Assembly (NCBI GenBank): GCA_007844125.1
Contig: CM017558.1
Coordinates: 42,900,769 to 42,964,768, forward strand
Direction of reading: 5' to 3'
DNA from: Sinonovacula constricta
Taxonomy: Eukaryota > Mollusca > Bivalvia > Cardiida > Solecurtidae
Length of the DNA stretch: 64,000 nt
Shown here: positions 26,587 to 38,254 of the stretch, one piece after another
How positions within the stretch are numbered: the first letter of the stretch is position 1
How the letters are laid out: each line of letters begins with the position of its first letter
Position numbers and translations under genes: made by a program
Notes under the pieces: generated by a model
The model's database searches: none
What the model was told of the DNA's origin: nothing
Seen by the model: only the letters and a program-made list of their open reading frames with translations

Positions 26587-29500
26587 TTTATGGGCTGCAT
26601 TATTTGTTACTGTGTCTATAGGTGTACAGTTAAATGGCTGTTAGAAAATAATTTATGTTTTATGGGCTGCACTATTTGTTACTGTGTCTATAGGTGTACA
26701 GTTAAATGGCTGTGTTAGAAAATAATTTATGTTTTATGGGCTGCATTATTTGTTACTGTGTCTATAGGTGTACATTTAAATGGCTGTTAGAAAATAAGTT
26801 ATGTATTACGGGCTGCACTATTTGTTACTGTGCCTCTAGGTGTACAGTTAAATGGCTGTGTTAGAAAATAATTTATGTTTTATGGGCTGCACAATTTGTT
26901 ACTGCGTCTCTAGGTGTATAGTTAAATGGCTGTGCCAGAAAATAATTTATGTATTACGGGCTGCACTATTTGTTAATGTGTCTATAGGTGTACAGTTAAA
27001 TGGCTGTGTTAGAAAATAATATATGTATTATGGGCTGCACTATTAGTTACTGTTTCTATAGGTGTACAGTTAAATGGCTGTGTTAGAAAATAATTTATGT
27101 ATTATGGGCTGCACTTTTTGTTACTGCGTCTCTAGGTGTACAGTTAAATGGCTGAGTTAGAAAATAATTTATGTATTATGGGCTGCACTATTTGTTACTG
27201 CGTCTCTAGATGTACAGTTAAATGGCTCTGTTAGAAAATAATTTATGTATTATGGGCTGCACTATTAGTTACTGTGTCTCTAAGTGTATGGTTAAGTGGC
27301 TGTGCCAGAAAATAATTTATGTATTATGGGCTGCACTATTTGTTACTGCGTCTTTAGGTGTACAGTTAAGTGGCTCTGTTAGAAAATAATTTATGTATTA
27401 TGGGCTGCACTATTTGTTACTGCGTCTTTAGTTGTACAGTTAAGTGGCTGTGTTAGAAAATAATTTATGTATTATGGGCTGCACTATTTGTTACTGCGTC
27501 TCTATGTGTACAGTTAAGTGGCTCTGTTAGAAAATAATTCATGTATTATGGGCTGCACTATTTGTTACTGTGTCTATAGGGGTATAGTTAAGTGGCTGTG
27601 CCAGAAAATAATTTATGTATTATGGGCGGCACTATTTGTTACTGTGTCTAAAGGGGTATAATTAAGTGGCTGTGTTAGAAAATAATTTATGTTTTATGGG
27701 CTGCACTATTTGTTACTGCGTCTCTAGGTTTATAGTTAAATGGCTGTGCCAGAAAATAATTTATGTATTTCGGGCTGCACTATTTGTTACTGTGTCTATA
27801 GGTGTACAGTTAAATGGCTGTGTTAGAAAATAATTTATGTATTATGGGCTGCACTATTTGTTACTGTGTCTATAGGTGTACAGTTAAATGGCTGTGTTAG
27901 AAAATAATTTATGTTTTATGGGCTGCATTATTTGTTACTGTGTCTATAGGTGTACAGTTAAATGGCTGTTAGAAAATAAGTTATGTATTACGGGCTGCGC
28001 TATTTGTTACTGTGCCTCTAGGTGTACAGTTAAATGGCTGTGTCAAAAAATAATTTATGTATTATGGGCTGCACTATTTGTTACTGTGCCTCTAGGTGTA
28101 CAGTTAAATGGCTGTGTTAGAAAATAATTTATGTTTTATGGGCTGCACTATTTGTTACTGCGTCTCTAGGTGTATAGTTAAATGGCTGTGCCAGAAAATA
28201 ATTTATGTATTACGGCCTGCACTATTTGTTAATGTGTCTATAGGTGTACAGTTAAATGGCTGTGTTAGAAAATAATATATGTATTATGGGCTGCACTATT
28301 AGTTACTGTGTCTATAGGTGTACAGTTAAATGGCTCTGTTAGAAAATAATTTATGTATTATGGGCTGCACTATTTGTTACTGCGTCTCTATGTGTACAGT
28401 TACATGGCTGTGTAAGAAAATAATTCATGTATTATGGGCTGGACTATTTGTTACTGCGTCTATAGGGGTATAGGTAAGTGGCTGTGTTAGAAAATAATTT
28501 ATGTATTATGGGCTGCACTATTTGTTACTGTGTCTATAGGGGTATAGTTAAGTGGCTGTGTTAGAAAATAATTTATGTATTATGGGCTGCACTATTTGTT
28601 ACTGTGTGTATAGGGGTACAGTTAAATGGCTGTGTTAGAAAATAATTTATGTATTATGGGCTGCACTATTTGTTACTGCGTCTCTAGGTGTAAAGTTAAA
28701 TGGCTGTGTTAGAAAATAAGTTATGTTTTATGGGCTGCACTATTTGTTACGGTGTCTCTAGGTGTATAGTTAAGTGGATGTGTTAGAAAATAATTTATGT
28801 TTTATGGGCTGCATTATTTGTTACTGTGTCTATAGGTGTACAGTTAAATGGCTGTTAGAAAATAATTTATGTATTACGGGCTGCACTATTTGTTACTGTG
28901 CCTCTAGGTGTACAGTTAAATGGCTGTGTCAGAAAATAATTTATGTATTATGGGCTGCACTTTTTGTTACTGCGTCTCTAGGTGTACAGTTAAGTGGCTG
29001 TGTTAGAAAATAATTTATGTATTACGGGCTGCACTATTTATTACTGCGTCCCTATGGGTATAGTTAAATGGCTGTGTTAGAAAATAATTTATCCATTACG
29101 GGCTGCACTATTTGTTACTGCGTCTCTAGGTGTACAGTTAAGTGGCTGTGTCAAAAAATAATTTATGTATTATGGGCTGCACTATTTGTTACTGTGCCTC
29201 TAGGTGTACAGTTAAATGGCTGTGTTAGAAAATAATTTATGTTTTATGGGCTGCACAATTTGTTACTGCGTCTCTAGGTGTATAGTTAAATGGCTGTGCC
29301 AGAAAATAATTTATGTATTACGGGCTGCACTATTTGTTACTGTGCCTCTAGGTGTACAGTTAAATGGCTGTGTTAGAAAATAATTTATGTTTTATGGGCT
29401 GCATTATTTGTTACTGTGTCTATAGGTGTACAGTTAAATGGCTGTTAGAAAATAATTTATGTTTTATGGGCTGCACTATTTGTTACTGTGTCTATAGGTG

Positions 29501-31380
29501 TACAGTTAAATGGCTGTGTTAGAAAATAATTTATGTTTTATGGGCTGCATTATTTGTTACAGTGTCTATAGGTGTACAGTTAAATGGCTGTTAGAAAATA
29601 ATTTATGTTTTATGGGCTGCACTATTTGTTACTGTGCCTCTAGGTGTACAGTTAAATGGCTGTGTTAGAAAATAATTTATGTTTTATGGGCTGCACAATT
29701 TGTTACTGCGTCTCTAGGTGTATAGTTAAATGGCTGTGCCAGAAAATAATTTATGTATTACGGGCTGCACTATTTGTTAATGTGTCTATAGGTGTACAGT
29801 TAAATGGCTGTGTTAGAAAATAATATATGTATTATGGGCTGCACTATTAGTTACTGTTTCTATAGGTGTACAGTTAAATGGCTGTGTTAGAAAATAATTT
29901 ATGTATTATGGGCTGCACTTTTTGTTACTGCGTCTCTAGGTGTACAGTTAAATGGCTGAGTTAGAAAATAATTTATGTATTATGGGCTGCACTATTTGTT
30001 ACTGCGTCTCTAGATGTACAGTTAAATGGCTGTGTTAGAAAATAATTTATGTATTATGGGCTGCACTATTTGTTACTGTGTCTCTAAGTGTATGGTTAAG
30101 TGGCTGTGCCAGAAAATAATTTATGTATTATGGGCTGCACTATTTGTTACTGCGTCTTTAGGTGTACAGTTAAGTGGCTCTGTTAGAAAATAATTTATGT
30201 ATTATGGGCTGCACTATTTGTTACTGCGTCTTTAGTTGTACAGTTAAGTGGCTGTGTTAGAAAATAATTTATGTATTATGGGCTGCACTATTTGTTACTG
30301 CGTCTCTATGTGTACAGTTAAGTGGCTCTGTTAGAAAATAATTCATGTATTATGGGCTGCACTATTTGTTACTGTGTCTATAGGGGTATAGTTAAGTGGC
30401 TGTGCCAGAAAATAATTTATGTTTTATGGGCTGCACTATTTGTTACTGCGTCTCTAGGTGTATAGTTAAATGGCTGTGCCAGAAAATAATTTATGTATTT
30501 CGGGCTGCACTATTTGTTACTGTGTCTATAGGTGTACAGTTAAATGGCTGTGTTAGAAAATAATTTATGTATTATGGGCTGCACTATTTGTTACTGTGTC
30601 TATAGGTGTACAGTTAAATGGCTGTGTTAGAAAATAATTTATGTATTATGGGCTGCACTATTTGTTACTGTGTCTATAGGTGTACAGTTAAATGGCTGTG
30701 TTAGAAAATAATTTATGTTTTATGGGCTGCATTATTTGTTACTGTGTCTATAGGTGTACAGTTAAATGGCTGTTAGAAAATAAGTTATGTATTACGGGCT
30801 GCGCTATTTGTTACTGTGCCTCTAGGTGTACAGTTAAATGGCTGTGTTAGAAAATAATTTATGTATTACGGGCTGCACTATTTGTTACTGTGTCTATAGG
30901 TGTACAGTTAAATGGCTGTGTTAGAAAATAATTTATGTATTACGGGCTGCACTATTTGTTACTGTGTCTATAGGTGTACAGTTAAATGGCTGTGTCAAAA
31001 AATAATTTATGTATTATGGGCTGCACTATTTGTTACTGTGCCTCTAGGTGTACAGTTAAATGGCTGTGTTAGAAAATAATTTATGTTTTATGGGCTGCAC
31101 TATTTGTTACTGCGTCTCTAGGTGTATAGTTAAATGGCTGTGCCAGAAAATAATTTATGTATTACGGCCTGCACTATTTGTTAATGTGTCTATAGGTGTA
31201 CAGTTAAATGGCTGTGTTAGAAAATAATATATGTATTATGGGCTGCACTATTAGTTACTGTGTCTATAGGTGTACAGTTAAATGGCTCTGGTAGAAAATA
31301 ATTTATGTATTATGGGCTGCACTATTTGTTACTGCGTCTCTATGTGTACAGTTACATGGCTGTGTAAGAAAATAATTTAT
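26380..31380. repeat. Interrupted duplication, offset 2804 then 2952 bp
   Basis: The segment at about 26.38-28.43 kb recurs at about 29.18-31.38 kb. CTATTAGTTACTGTTTC lies at 27041-offset positions 2804 bp apart, and the later CTATTAGTTACTGTG variant at 28297 and 31249 is 2952 bp apart, again a change of 148 bp. A copy of the 23.5-24.2 kb block sits between the two halves. Confidence 0.75.
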
Positions 31381-33802
31381 GTATTATGGGCTGCACTATT
31401 TGTTACTGTTTCTATAGGTGTACAGTTAAATGGCTGTGTTAGAAAATAATTTATGTATTATGGGCTGCACTTTTTGTTACTGCGTCTCTAGGTGTACAGT
31501 TAAATGGCTGAGTTAGAAAATAATTTATGTATTATGGGCTGCACTATTTGTTACTGCGTCTCTAGATGTACAGTTAAATGGCTGTGTTAGAAAATAAGTT
31601 ATGTATTATGGGCTGCACTATTTGTTACTGCGTCTCTAAGTGTACAGTTAAGTGTCTGTGTTAGAAAATAATTTATGTATTATGGGCTGCACTATTTGTT
31701 ACTGTGTCTATAGGTGTATAGTTTAATGGCTGTTTTAGAAAATAATTTATGTATTATGGGCTGCACTATTTGTTACTGCGTCTCTAGATGTACAGTTAAA
31801 TGGCTGTGTTAGAAAATAAGTTATGTATTATGGGCTGCACTATTTGTTACTGCGTCTCTAAGTGTACAGTTAAGTGTCTGTGTTAGAAAATAATTTATGT
31901 ATTATGGGCTGCACTATTTGTTACTGTGTCTATAGGTGTACAGTTAAGTGGCTGTGTTAGAAAATAATTTATGTATTATGGGCTGCACTATTTGTTACTG
32001 CGTCTTTAGTTGTATAGTTAAGGGGCTGTGTTAGAAAATAATTTATGTATTATGGGCTGCACTATTTGTTACTGCGTCTTTAGTTGTACAGTTAAGTGGC
32101 TGAGTTAGAAAATAATTTATGTATTATGGGCTGCACTATTTGTTACTGTGTCTCTAAGTGTATGGTTAAGTGGCTGTGCCAGAAAATAATTTATGTATTA
32201 TGGGCTGCACTATTTGTTACTGTGTCTATAGGGGTATAGTTAAGTGGCTGTGTTAGAAAATAATTTATGTATTATGGGCTGCACTATTTGTTACTGCGTC
32301 TTTAGTTGTACAGTTAAGTGGCTGTGTTAGAAAATAATTTATGTATTATGGGCTGCACTATTTGTTACTGCGTCTTTAGTTGTACAGTTAAGTGGCTGTG
32401 TTAGAAAATAATTTATGTATTATGGGCTGCACTATTTGTTACTGCGTCTTTAGTTGTACAGTTAAGTGGCTGTGTTAGAAAATAATTTATGTATTATGGG
32501 CTGCACTATTTGTTACTGCGTCTTTAGTTGTACAGTTAAGTGGCTGAGTTAGAAAATAATTTATGTATTATGGGCTGCACTATTTGTTACTGTGTCTCTA
32601 AGTGTATGGTTAAGTGGCTGTGCCAGAAAATAATTTATGTATTATGGGCTGGACTATTTGTTACTGTGTCTCTAGGTGTATAGTTAAGTGGCTGTGTTAG
32701 AAAATAATTTATGTATTATGGGCTGCACTAATTGTTACTGTGTCTCTAGGTGTATAGTTAAGTGGCTGTGTTAGAAAATAATTTATGTATTATGGGCTGC
32801 ACTATTTGTTACTGCGTCTTTAGGTGTACAGTTAAGTGGCTGTGTTAGAAAATAATTTATGTATTATGGGCTGCACTATTTGTTACTGCGTCTTTAGGTG
32901 TACAGTTAAGTGGCTGTGTTAGAAAATAATTTATGTATTATGGGCTGCACTATTTGTTACTGCGTCTTTAGTTGTACAGTTAAGTGGCTGTGTTAGAAAA
33001 TAATTTATGTATTATGGGCTGCACTATTTGTTACTGCGTCTCTATGTGTACAGTTAAGTGGCTCTGTTAGAAAATAATTCATGTATTATGGGCTGCACTA
33101 TTTGTTACTGTGTCTATAGGGGTATAGTTAAGTGGCTGTGCCAGAAAATAATTTATGTATTATGGGCTGCACTATTTGTTACTGTGTCTAAAGGGGTATA
33201 CTTAAGTGGCTGTGTTAGAAAATAATTTATGTATTATGGGCTGCACTATTTGTTACTGTGTCTATAGGGGTATAGTTAAATGGCTGTGCCAGAAAATAAT
33301 TTATGTATTATGGGCGGCACTATTTGTTACTGAGTCTATAGGGTTATAGTTAAGTGGCTGTGTTAGAAAATAATTTATGTATTATGGGCTGCACTATTTG
33401 TTACTGTGTCTATAGGTGTACAGTTAAGTGGCTGTGTTAGAAAATAATTTATGTATTATGGGATGCACTATTTGTTACTGTGTCTATAGGTGTACAGTTA
33501 AGTGGCTGTGTTAGAAAATAATTTATGTATTATGGGCTGCACTATTTGTTACTGCGTCTCTAGTTGTATAGTTAAATGGCTGTGTTAGAAAATAATTTAT
33601 GTATTATGGGCTGCACTATTTGTTACTGCGTCTCTAGGTGTACAGTTAAGTGGCTGTGCCAGAAAATAATTTATGTATTATGGGCTGCACTATTTGTTAC
33701 TGCGTCTCTACGGGTATAGTTAAGTGCTCTGTTAGAAAATAACTTATGTATTATGGGCTGCACTATTTGTTACTGCATCTCTAGGTGTACAGTTAAGTGG
33801 CT

Positions 33803-33975
33803 TATAGCAATCCCTCTGGACTTTCTACTTCCTGGGTAGATCCAGTACCCAGGTAACTAACTACCTGGAGCAATGTGCAGTAAATCGTCTTGCCTAAGGA
33901 CTAACATCTCATGATCAGTATCAGACTCAGGACTCTTCGATCCAGAGTCCAACATATTAACCACTACAGATCACA
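33803..33975 (-). mobile_element. tRNA-like SINE remnant (family 3) abutting satellite
   Basis: On the minus strand this reads as a tRNA-like head (GATCTGTAGTGGTTAATATG, then a B-box-like GGATCGAAGAGTCC), followed by TTAGGCAAGACGATTTACTG and TTGCTCCAGG, a body type I recall from marine-invertebrate SINEs. The satellite stops exactly where this sequence begins, so the right edge of the array may have formed inside a SINE. No target duplication was found. Confidence 0.5.
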
Positions 33976-34578
33976 ATCACTCACATACAAAAGGTACATT
34001 AAAAAGCAAGCCAAAGTTAAACAGATAATAGCACAAATATAAACAGCATAATAGCTTCTTAGAAAGTTTGGCAGAATCTGGCCTTGCGGTATCAGATGAG
34101 ATGCTGTTTAAACATGTTGTGATGTGTGACGCCAGGAGATCACAATACATTAATGACATTAACTGTCCATAAAGATAAATCAGTTTAAAACAAATTTATT
34201 GCAAAAAAAACAACAACAATGACATTTTCATGCAGATGAATAAACTATACTGAAGATACAACATTCTTCCAAAATACGAAACCACTGGGGATATTCAAGT
34301 TACCCAAGTGTATAGCACATTACCAATGACAAAAATCTTAAATAAGGTACAAGAGAGTATGTTCTGATGATACTGAAATAACTTTTTCTATCACAGGAAA
34401 TTAAATTGTGTTCTGAAAATGTACACACTTTATTGCACTTTGGTTAGCAACATTTTGGTTAGCAAAGAGAAGTTTTATGGTGTTTTATAGACTATGTACT
34501 GACATTAAAAATGAATGTTACTTTTAAATGTTGTAATATTTTATTTTTTATCTTAACTTTATTAGTTTGCTTATGGTC
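33976..34578. other. AT-rich non-coding stretch
   Basis: Nothing recognised between the SINE remnant and the LINE insertion. Confidence 0.5.
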
Positions 34579-34591
34579 AGTTACTCAACAG

Positions 34592-35733
34592 GGATAAAAA
34601 TGGTTAATGTTCATTTCTATAACATCACTATGAAACTTAGTTGGCTAAGAAGATACGTACAAAAAAGCAAAAGTCAGTGTTTCTCTCTACTTCAGTCAAT
34701 ATTCAAAATAAACAAACTCTTTTGCACTGGAAAACTATTTGCAGAAAATTTAATTAAGAAAACACAAAATGCTTTTTGGAAATCTGTTTTAAAAAGCTAT
34801 ATACACTACATAGAAAAATTTACTGTAAAAACAGAAAGTGCCTTTTTAGATATACATTTGTTTTGTAATCATAAACTGCTATCCGGAAACAAAGGGATTT
34901 TTATAAAAGTTCTATACAATAAAGGAATACAATTCATTAGTGATATCGTTAAAAACAACGGAGAAGTATTCAGTTTCAATGAAATAACTGAGAAAATAGA
35001 GGGCACTGTTAACTTTATACATTATGAAGGCCTACGGAGAAGTATACATACATATAAAAAAGAAAATAATATCAGTTGTAAGAACACTGACAAATTTAGT
35101 ACAATAATGAGCTCCAATGTTAAAAATATTATAACAGGAAATCAACCAAACAAAATAATTTATAGGCAGTTGATAAGTAATAATGAAAAACCAACAAGTC
35201 AAGGAAAATGGGATAATTTGTTTACTAATATTACATTGCCTTGGAAAAATATATACAGTTTGCCATTCACTGTTACAAACGATACATACTTACAATGGTT
35301 ACAGACCAGAATCAACCACAGAATACTCAGTGTTAATTCACTGTTACAGAAAATGAATATAACAGAAAACCATCTATGTACTTTTTGTAAGACTGATACT
35401 GAAACCATTTTTCACCTTTTCCGGGAATGCCCAAGCGCAAGAACTCTGACAGAATTTATCAAACAAGAGCTTGAAAGGAAGAACCTTGATTCAACAATGT
35501 TAAAAAGTAATTACTTTATATTTGGTGTCTATGATATAATGCCAGACAATAAAAGCTACACAATTCTTTTTCTAGAGATCAAAAGATATATTTTCTTATG
35601 TAAATACTCAATGACAAAGCCAAGTACCCGAGCTTTAATAAGGAGCTTACAACTTGCATGGGAAATTAATAAGTCTCATTTAAATAATAAATCAGAAGGT
35701 CTTTGGACAATTGTAAGAACACTTTCAAAGTAG
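34592..35733 (+). pseudogene. LINE ORF2 C-terminal fragment (zinc-binding tail of reverse transcriptase)
   Basis: The open frame runs about 380 codons to a stop at 35733. The element contribution starts at 34592, so the first eight or nine codons of the extended frame are flanking DNA. The N-terminal part carries the GIKMVNV...MKLSWLRRY segment that follows the polymerase thumb in L1/Tx1-type elements. The C-terminal part has LQWLQTRINHRILSVNSLL and then a zinc-knuckle-like C-x2-C-x8-H-x4-C motif (LCTFC...IFHLFREC), the zf-RVT signature. The catalytic polymerase and endonuclease domains are missing, so it cannot act alone. The frame is intact over the retained part, suggesting a fairly recent insertion. 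Clade is most likely L1/Tx1-like; this is from motif recognition only. Confidence 0.85.
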
Positions 35734-36070
35734 TATATAATAATACTATTTTTGTGCATTTATACATTTATGTTTTTGAATGGTACTTAAATAAGATAAG
35801 AATTTGCTAGGCTGCAGTACAAGATTCAGACATATGTATTGTAGTTAGTAACTTTTTCTTATTCTTGCTATTTATACTAGTATAATTTTTCAACAGTACA
35901 GAAATGTGTTGTTCTCTCCTTTCATTTTTTTGTGTTAAGTGGATGTATAACTGGATTGAAAGTAACAGCCGCTTATATTATGTCGATACTGTTATAACAT
36001 TTACCATTGTAAAGCTATAAATTATGTATATTTAAAATTATATATGTATGTATTGATGTATTGTAAGGTT

Positions 36071-36114
36071 CATGTAGGATGGATCCCCGACCTACATGCT
36101 GCCTATGACGGGGA
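36071..36114 (+). other. Potential H-type pseudoknot near LINE RNA 3' end
   Basis: CATGTAGG (36071-36078) pairs perfectly with CCTACATG (36091-36098). TCCCCG in the loop (36084-36089) can pair with CGGGGA downstream (36109-36114). The two stems interlock just before the AATAAA signal. A structured 3' end could serve reverse-transcriptase recognition, but that is inference. Confidence 0.5.
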
Positions 36115-36507
36115 CAATAAAGTTATACCATCAAAAAAAAAAGTCCTAGTATGGTCGCTTTGGTATGCTACTTGTAAAAAAAAAAAAAGTTACTCAACAG
36201 TGTTGAACTTTTTCTTTATAGTGTTTTTCTGCTGTGAGCTTTGTGAAAGTTAAATTCTTTGTCCTTAATGCTAAGTAAATGTGAACTAATTCTAGCCTTC
36301 AAGTTACAAGTATTTATAATAAAACATACTTAAATTCAAAATGCTAAAAGTTAAATTCAATCAATAGGCATGATACAAACCAAGATGTGGTGACATAACA
36401 CACCATCATGCAAGTGTCTTGACATGGAGCGCCCTTCTATTGTTGATGTTTCAGATTTAAAGCTCTAGCACATGGACACAACATAACAGAGAATTGGCTG
36501 ACATTAT

Positions 36508-37285
36508 AAAGGGAAAAGAAGCAGTCTTATTGGCATTATATGGGAAAAAAGCAGTCTTAATGGCATTATATGGTTAAAAGAAGCAGTCTAATTGGGATTA
36601 TATGGGGAACAGAAGCAGTCTTATTGGCATTATATGGGGAAAAGAAGCAGTCTAATTGGTATTATATGGGGAACAGAAGCAGTCTTATTGGCATTACATG
36701 GTTAAAAGAAGCAGTCTTATTGGCATTATATGGGGAAAAGAAGCAGTCTTATTGGCATTATATGGGGAACAGAAGCAGTCTTATTGGCATTATATGGGGA
36801 AAAGAAGCAGTCTTATTGGCATTATATGGGGAAAAGAAGCAGTCTAATTGGTATTTTATGGGGAAAAATGCAGTCGTATTGGCATTATATGGGGAAAAGA
36901 AGCAGTCTAATTGGCATTTTATGGGGAAAAGAAGCAGTCTTATTGGCATTACATGGGGAAAAGAAGCAGTCTTATTGGCATTATATGGGGAAAAGAAGCA
37001 GTCTAATTGGCATTTTATGGGGAAAAATGCAGTCGTATTGGCATTATATGGGGAAAAGAAGCAGTCTAATTGGCATTTTATGGGGAAAAGAAGCAGTCTT
37101 ATTGGCATTACATGGGGAAAAGAAGCAGTCTTATTGGCATTACATGGGGAAAAGAAGCAGTCTTATTGGCATTATATGGGGAACAGAAGCAGTCTTATTG
37201 GCATTATATGGGGAAAAGAAGCAGTCTAATTGGCATTTTATGGGGAAAAGAAGCAGTCTAATTGGCCTTTTTGGGGGAACAGAAC
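36508..37285. repeat. 32-bp minisatellite, about 24 copies
   Basis: The unit is GAAGCAGTCTTATTGGCATT followed by ATATGGGGAAAA, with variants TCTAATTGG, GCATTTTATG, GGAACAG and a 31-bp AAAAATGCAGTCG form. Lacking stops in most registers, it gives overlapping open frames on both strands with a 32-residue period; these are by-products of the repeat. Confidence 0.93.
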
Positions 37286-38254
37286 TAGCGGAAGCAAATT
37301 TCTACTTCAAATCTTTCTTAGTGTCATCACAAATTACATCCTGCATGTCCTAAGCGAAATTCTCTGACTGGTATGTTGTAATATCACCTCAATATATGAT
37401 TACTTTTCTGCAGCTTCAGCAGGTTAAGACAAAAGCCATACTTCAACGTTTTAAAGTTCTTCTTACACAACCAATATACACATTACATTACACAAATAAT
37501 TGCTGTTTTAATTTTTTTCAAAAACTGACTTAGATTATTAGAGTGTATCAGTTTATATCAGTCATAAAGCGAACATGATCTGCCAATGACCTGTGACATT
37601 CAAGAGAAAATGCTTGATTATATGTGCAAAATAGTTGGTCTTATTGCATATCTTACTTGTCACTGGAAGGTTTTGATCAAGAAAAACTAACTAATGAGTG
37701 TAATGCTTATCCATCAACCATTTGCAATGAAGTACTTGCTTCTTCTGTAAAGAATCTGAATCTATTTTGAAGTTCATCTTAATGTTTTGATGTTAAAAGG
37801 AATCTGCAACCATTAAGAATTAAACTTTAGCTAAAATTTTGAAACCTAGGCACAATAATGCACCAATCCATTTTTACTTGAAGTTTAGGGGTTACTAACT
37901 TGTAATTTGACGGTACATGCATTCTTTGAAGCAGAACCTTCTTACAACATGCAAAAGTTGTCTTATTTCTTGGTCTTTCTGACAGACAATAAATAGTTCC
38001 TTTCAACTATATATGGTAATGGGGTCAATCATAACTCGTTCATGGGACTTTTGTAACAGGTAAGTATTTCTTCCTCAAATGGATTGCTATAAAAATCACA
38101 TTGTAGTAGCAAAATACCTTACCTGCTATAAAATATCTAGGCTTTGAAATAAAGGAGGGAAGGAACTAACCTAGCTAAAAGGTCCACAAGACATGGTATG
38201 CCCGCAGAGATGCTTTCTCAGGTGTAACTTAACCTAGAATTTTTTGTGCTACTA
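37286..38254. other. Non-coding stretch
   Basis: No gene, RNA or repeat family was recognised between the 32-bp minisatellite and the DIRS-like remnant. Confidence 0.45.

Larger units (their letters stand above)
3244..33802. repeat. Giant 74-bp satellite array (about 410 monomers)
   Basis: The array is a head-to-tail run of a 74-bp monomer of the form CTGCACTATTTGTTACTGCG, then TCTCTAGGTGTACAGTTAAG, TGGCTGTGTTAGAAAATAAT and TTATGTATTATGGG, about 36% GC. Over 30.6 kb it is interrupted by no transposon that I can see. Monomers differ at recurrent sites: TGCG/TGTG, CTCTAG/CTATAG, TGTACAG/GGTATAG, TAAATGG/TAAGTGG, TGTTAG/TGCCAG, TTATGGG/TTACGGG. Small indels occur, notably loss of 4 bp to give GGCTGTTAG. 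The first monomer is divergent and the last is cut at 33802. Since 74 is not a multiple of three, open frames in the array (up to about 79 codons) appear only where a variant removes a stop; they are not genes. Function is unknown. Confidence 0.97.
34579..36200 (+). mobile_element. 5'-truncated LINE insertion with 13-bp TSD and 3' transduction
   Basis: A perfect 13-bp duplication AGTTACTCAACAG lies at 34579-34591 and 36188-36200. Between them are the C-terminal part of a LINE ORF2, a 3' untranslated region, the signal AATAAA near 36117 and an A-run (36133-36142). The insertion does not stop there: 33 further bases (36143-36175) and a second A-run (36176-36188) precede the right duplication. 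This is what a read-through transcript, polyadenylated downstream of the LINE's own site, would leave. The 5' end is truncated inside ORF2, as expected of target-primed reverse transcription. Confidence 0.88.

Noticed and set aside
17315..29013. Open frames of 72-79 codons in the satellite (17315, 23834, 25382, 27888, 28774)
   Set aside because: They lie wholly inside the 74-bp array, arise where a variant removes a stop, and recur only because the DNA block was duplicated. No splice, start context or domain supports them.
3244..33802. CRISPR array
   Set aside because: Repeats are contiguous without unique spacers, in a eukaryotic context.
36570..37353. Long overlapping open frames of up to 219 codons on both strands
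   Set aside because: They follow from a 32-bp repeat with few stops; the same peptide period appears in several frames at once.
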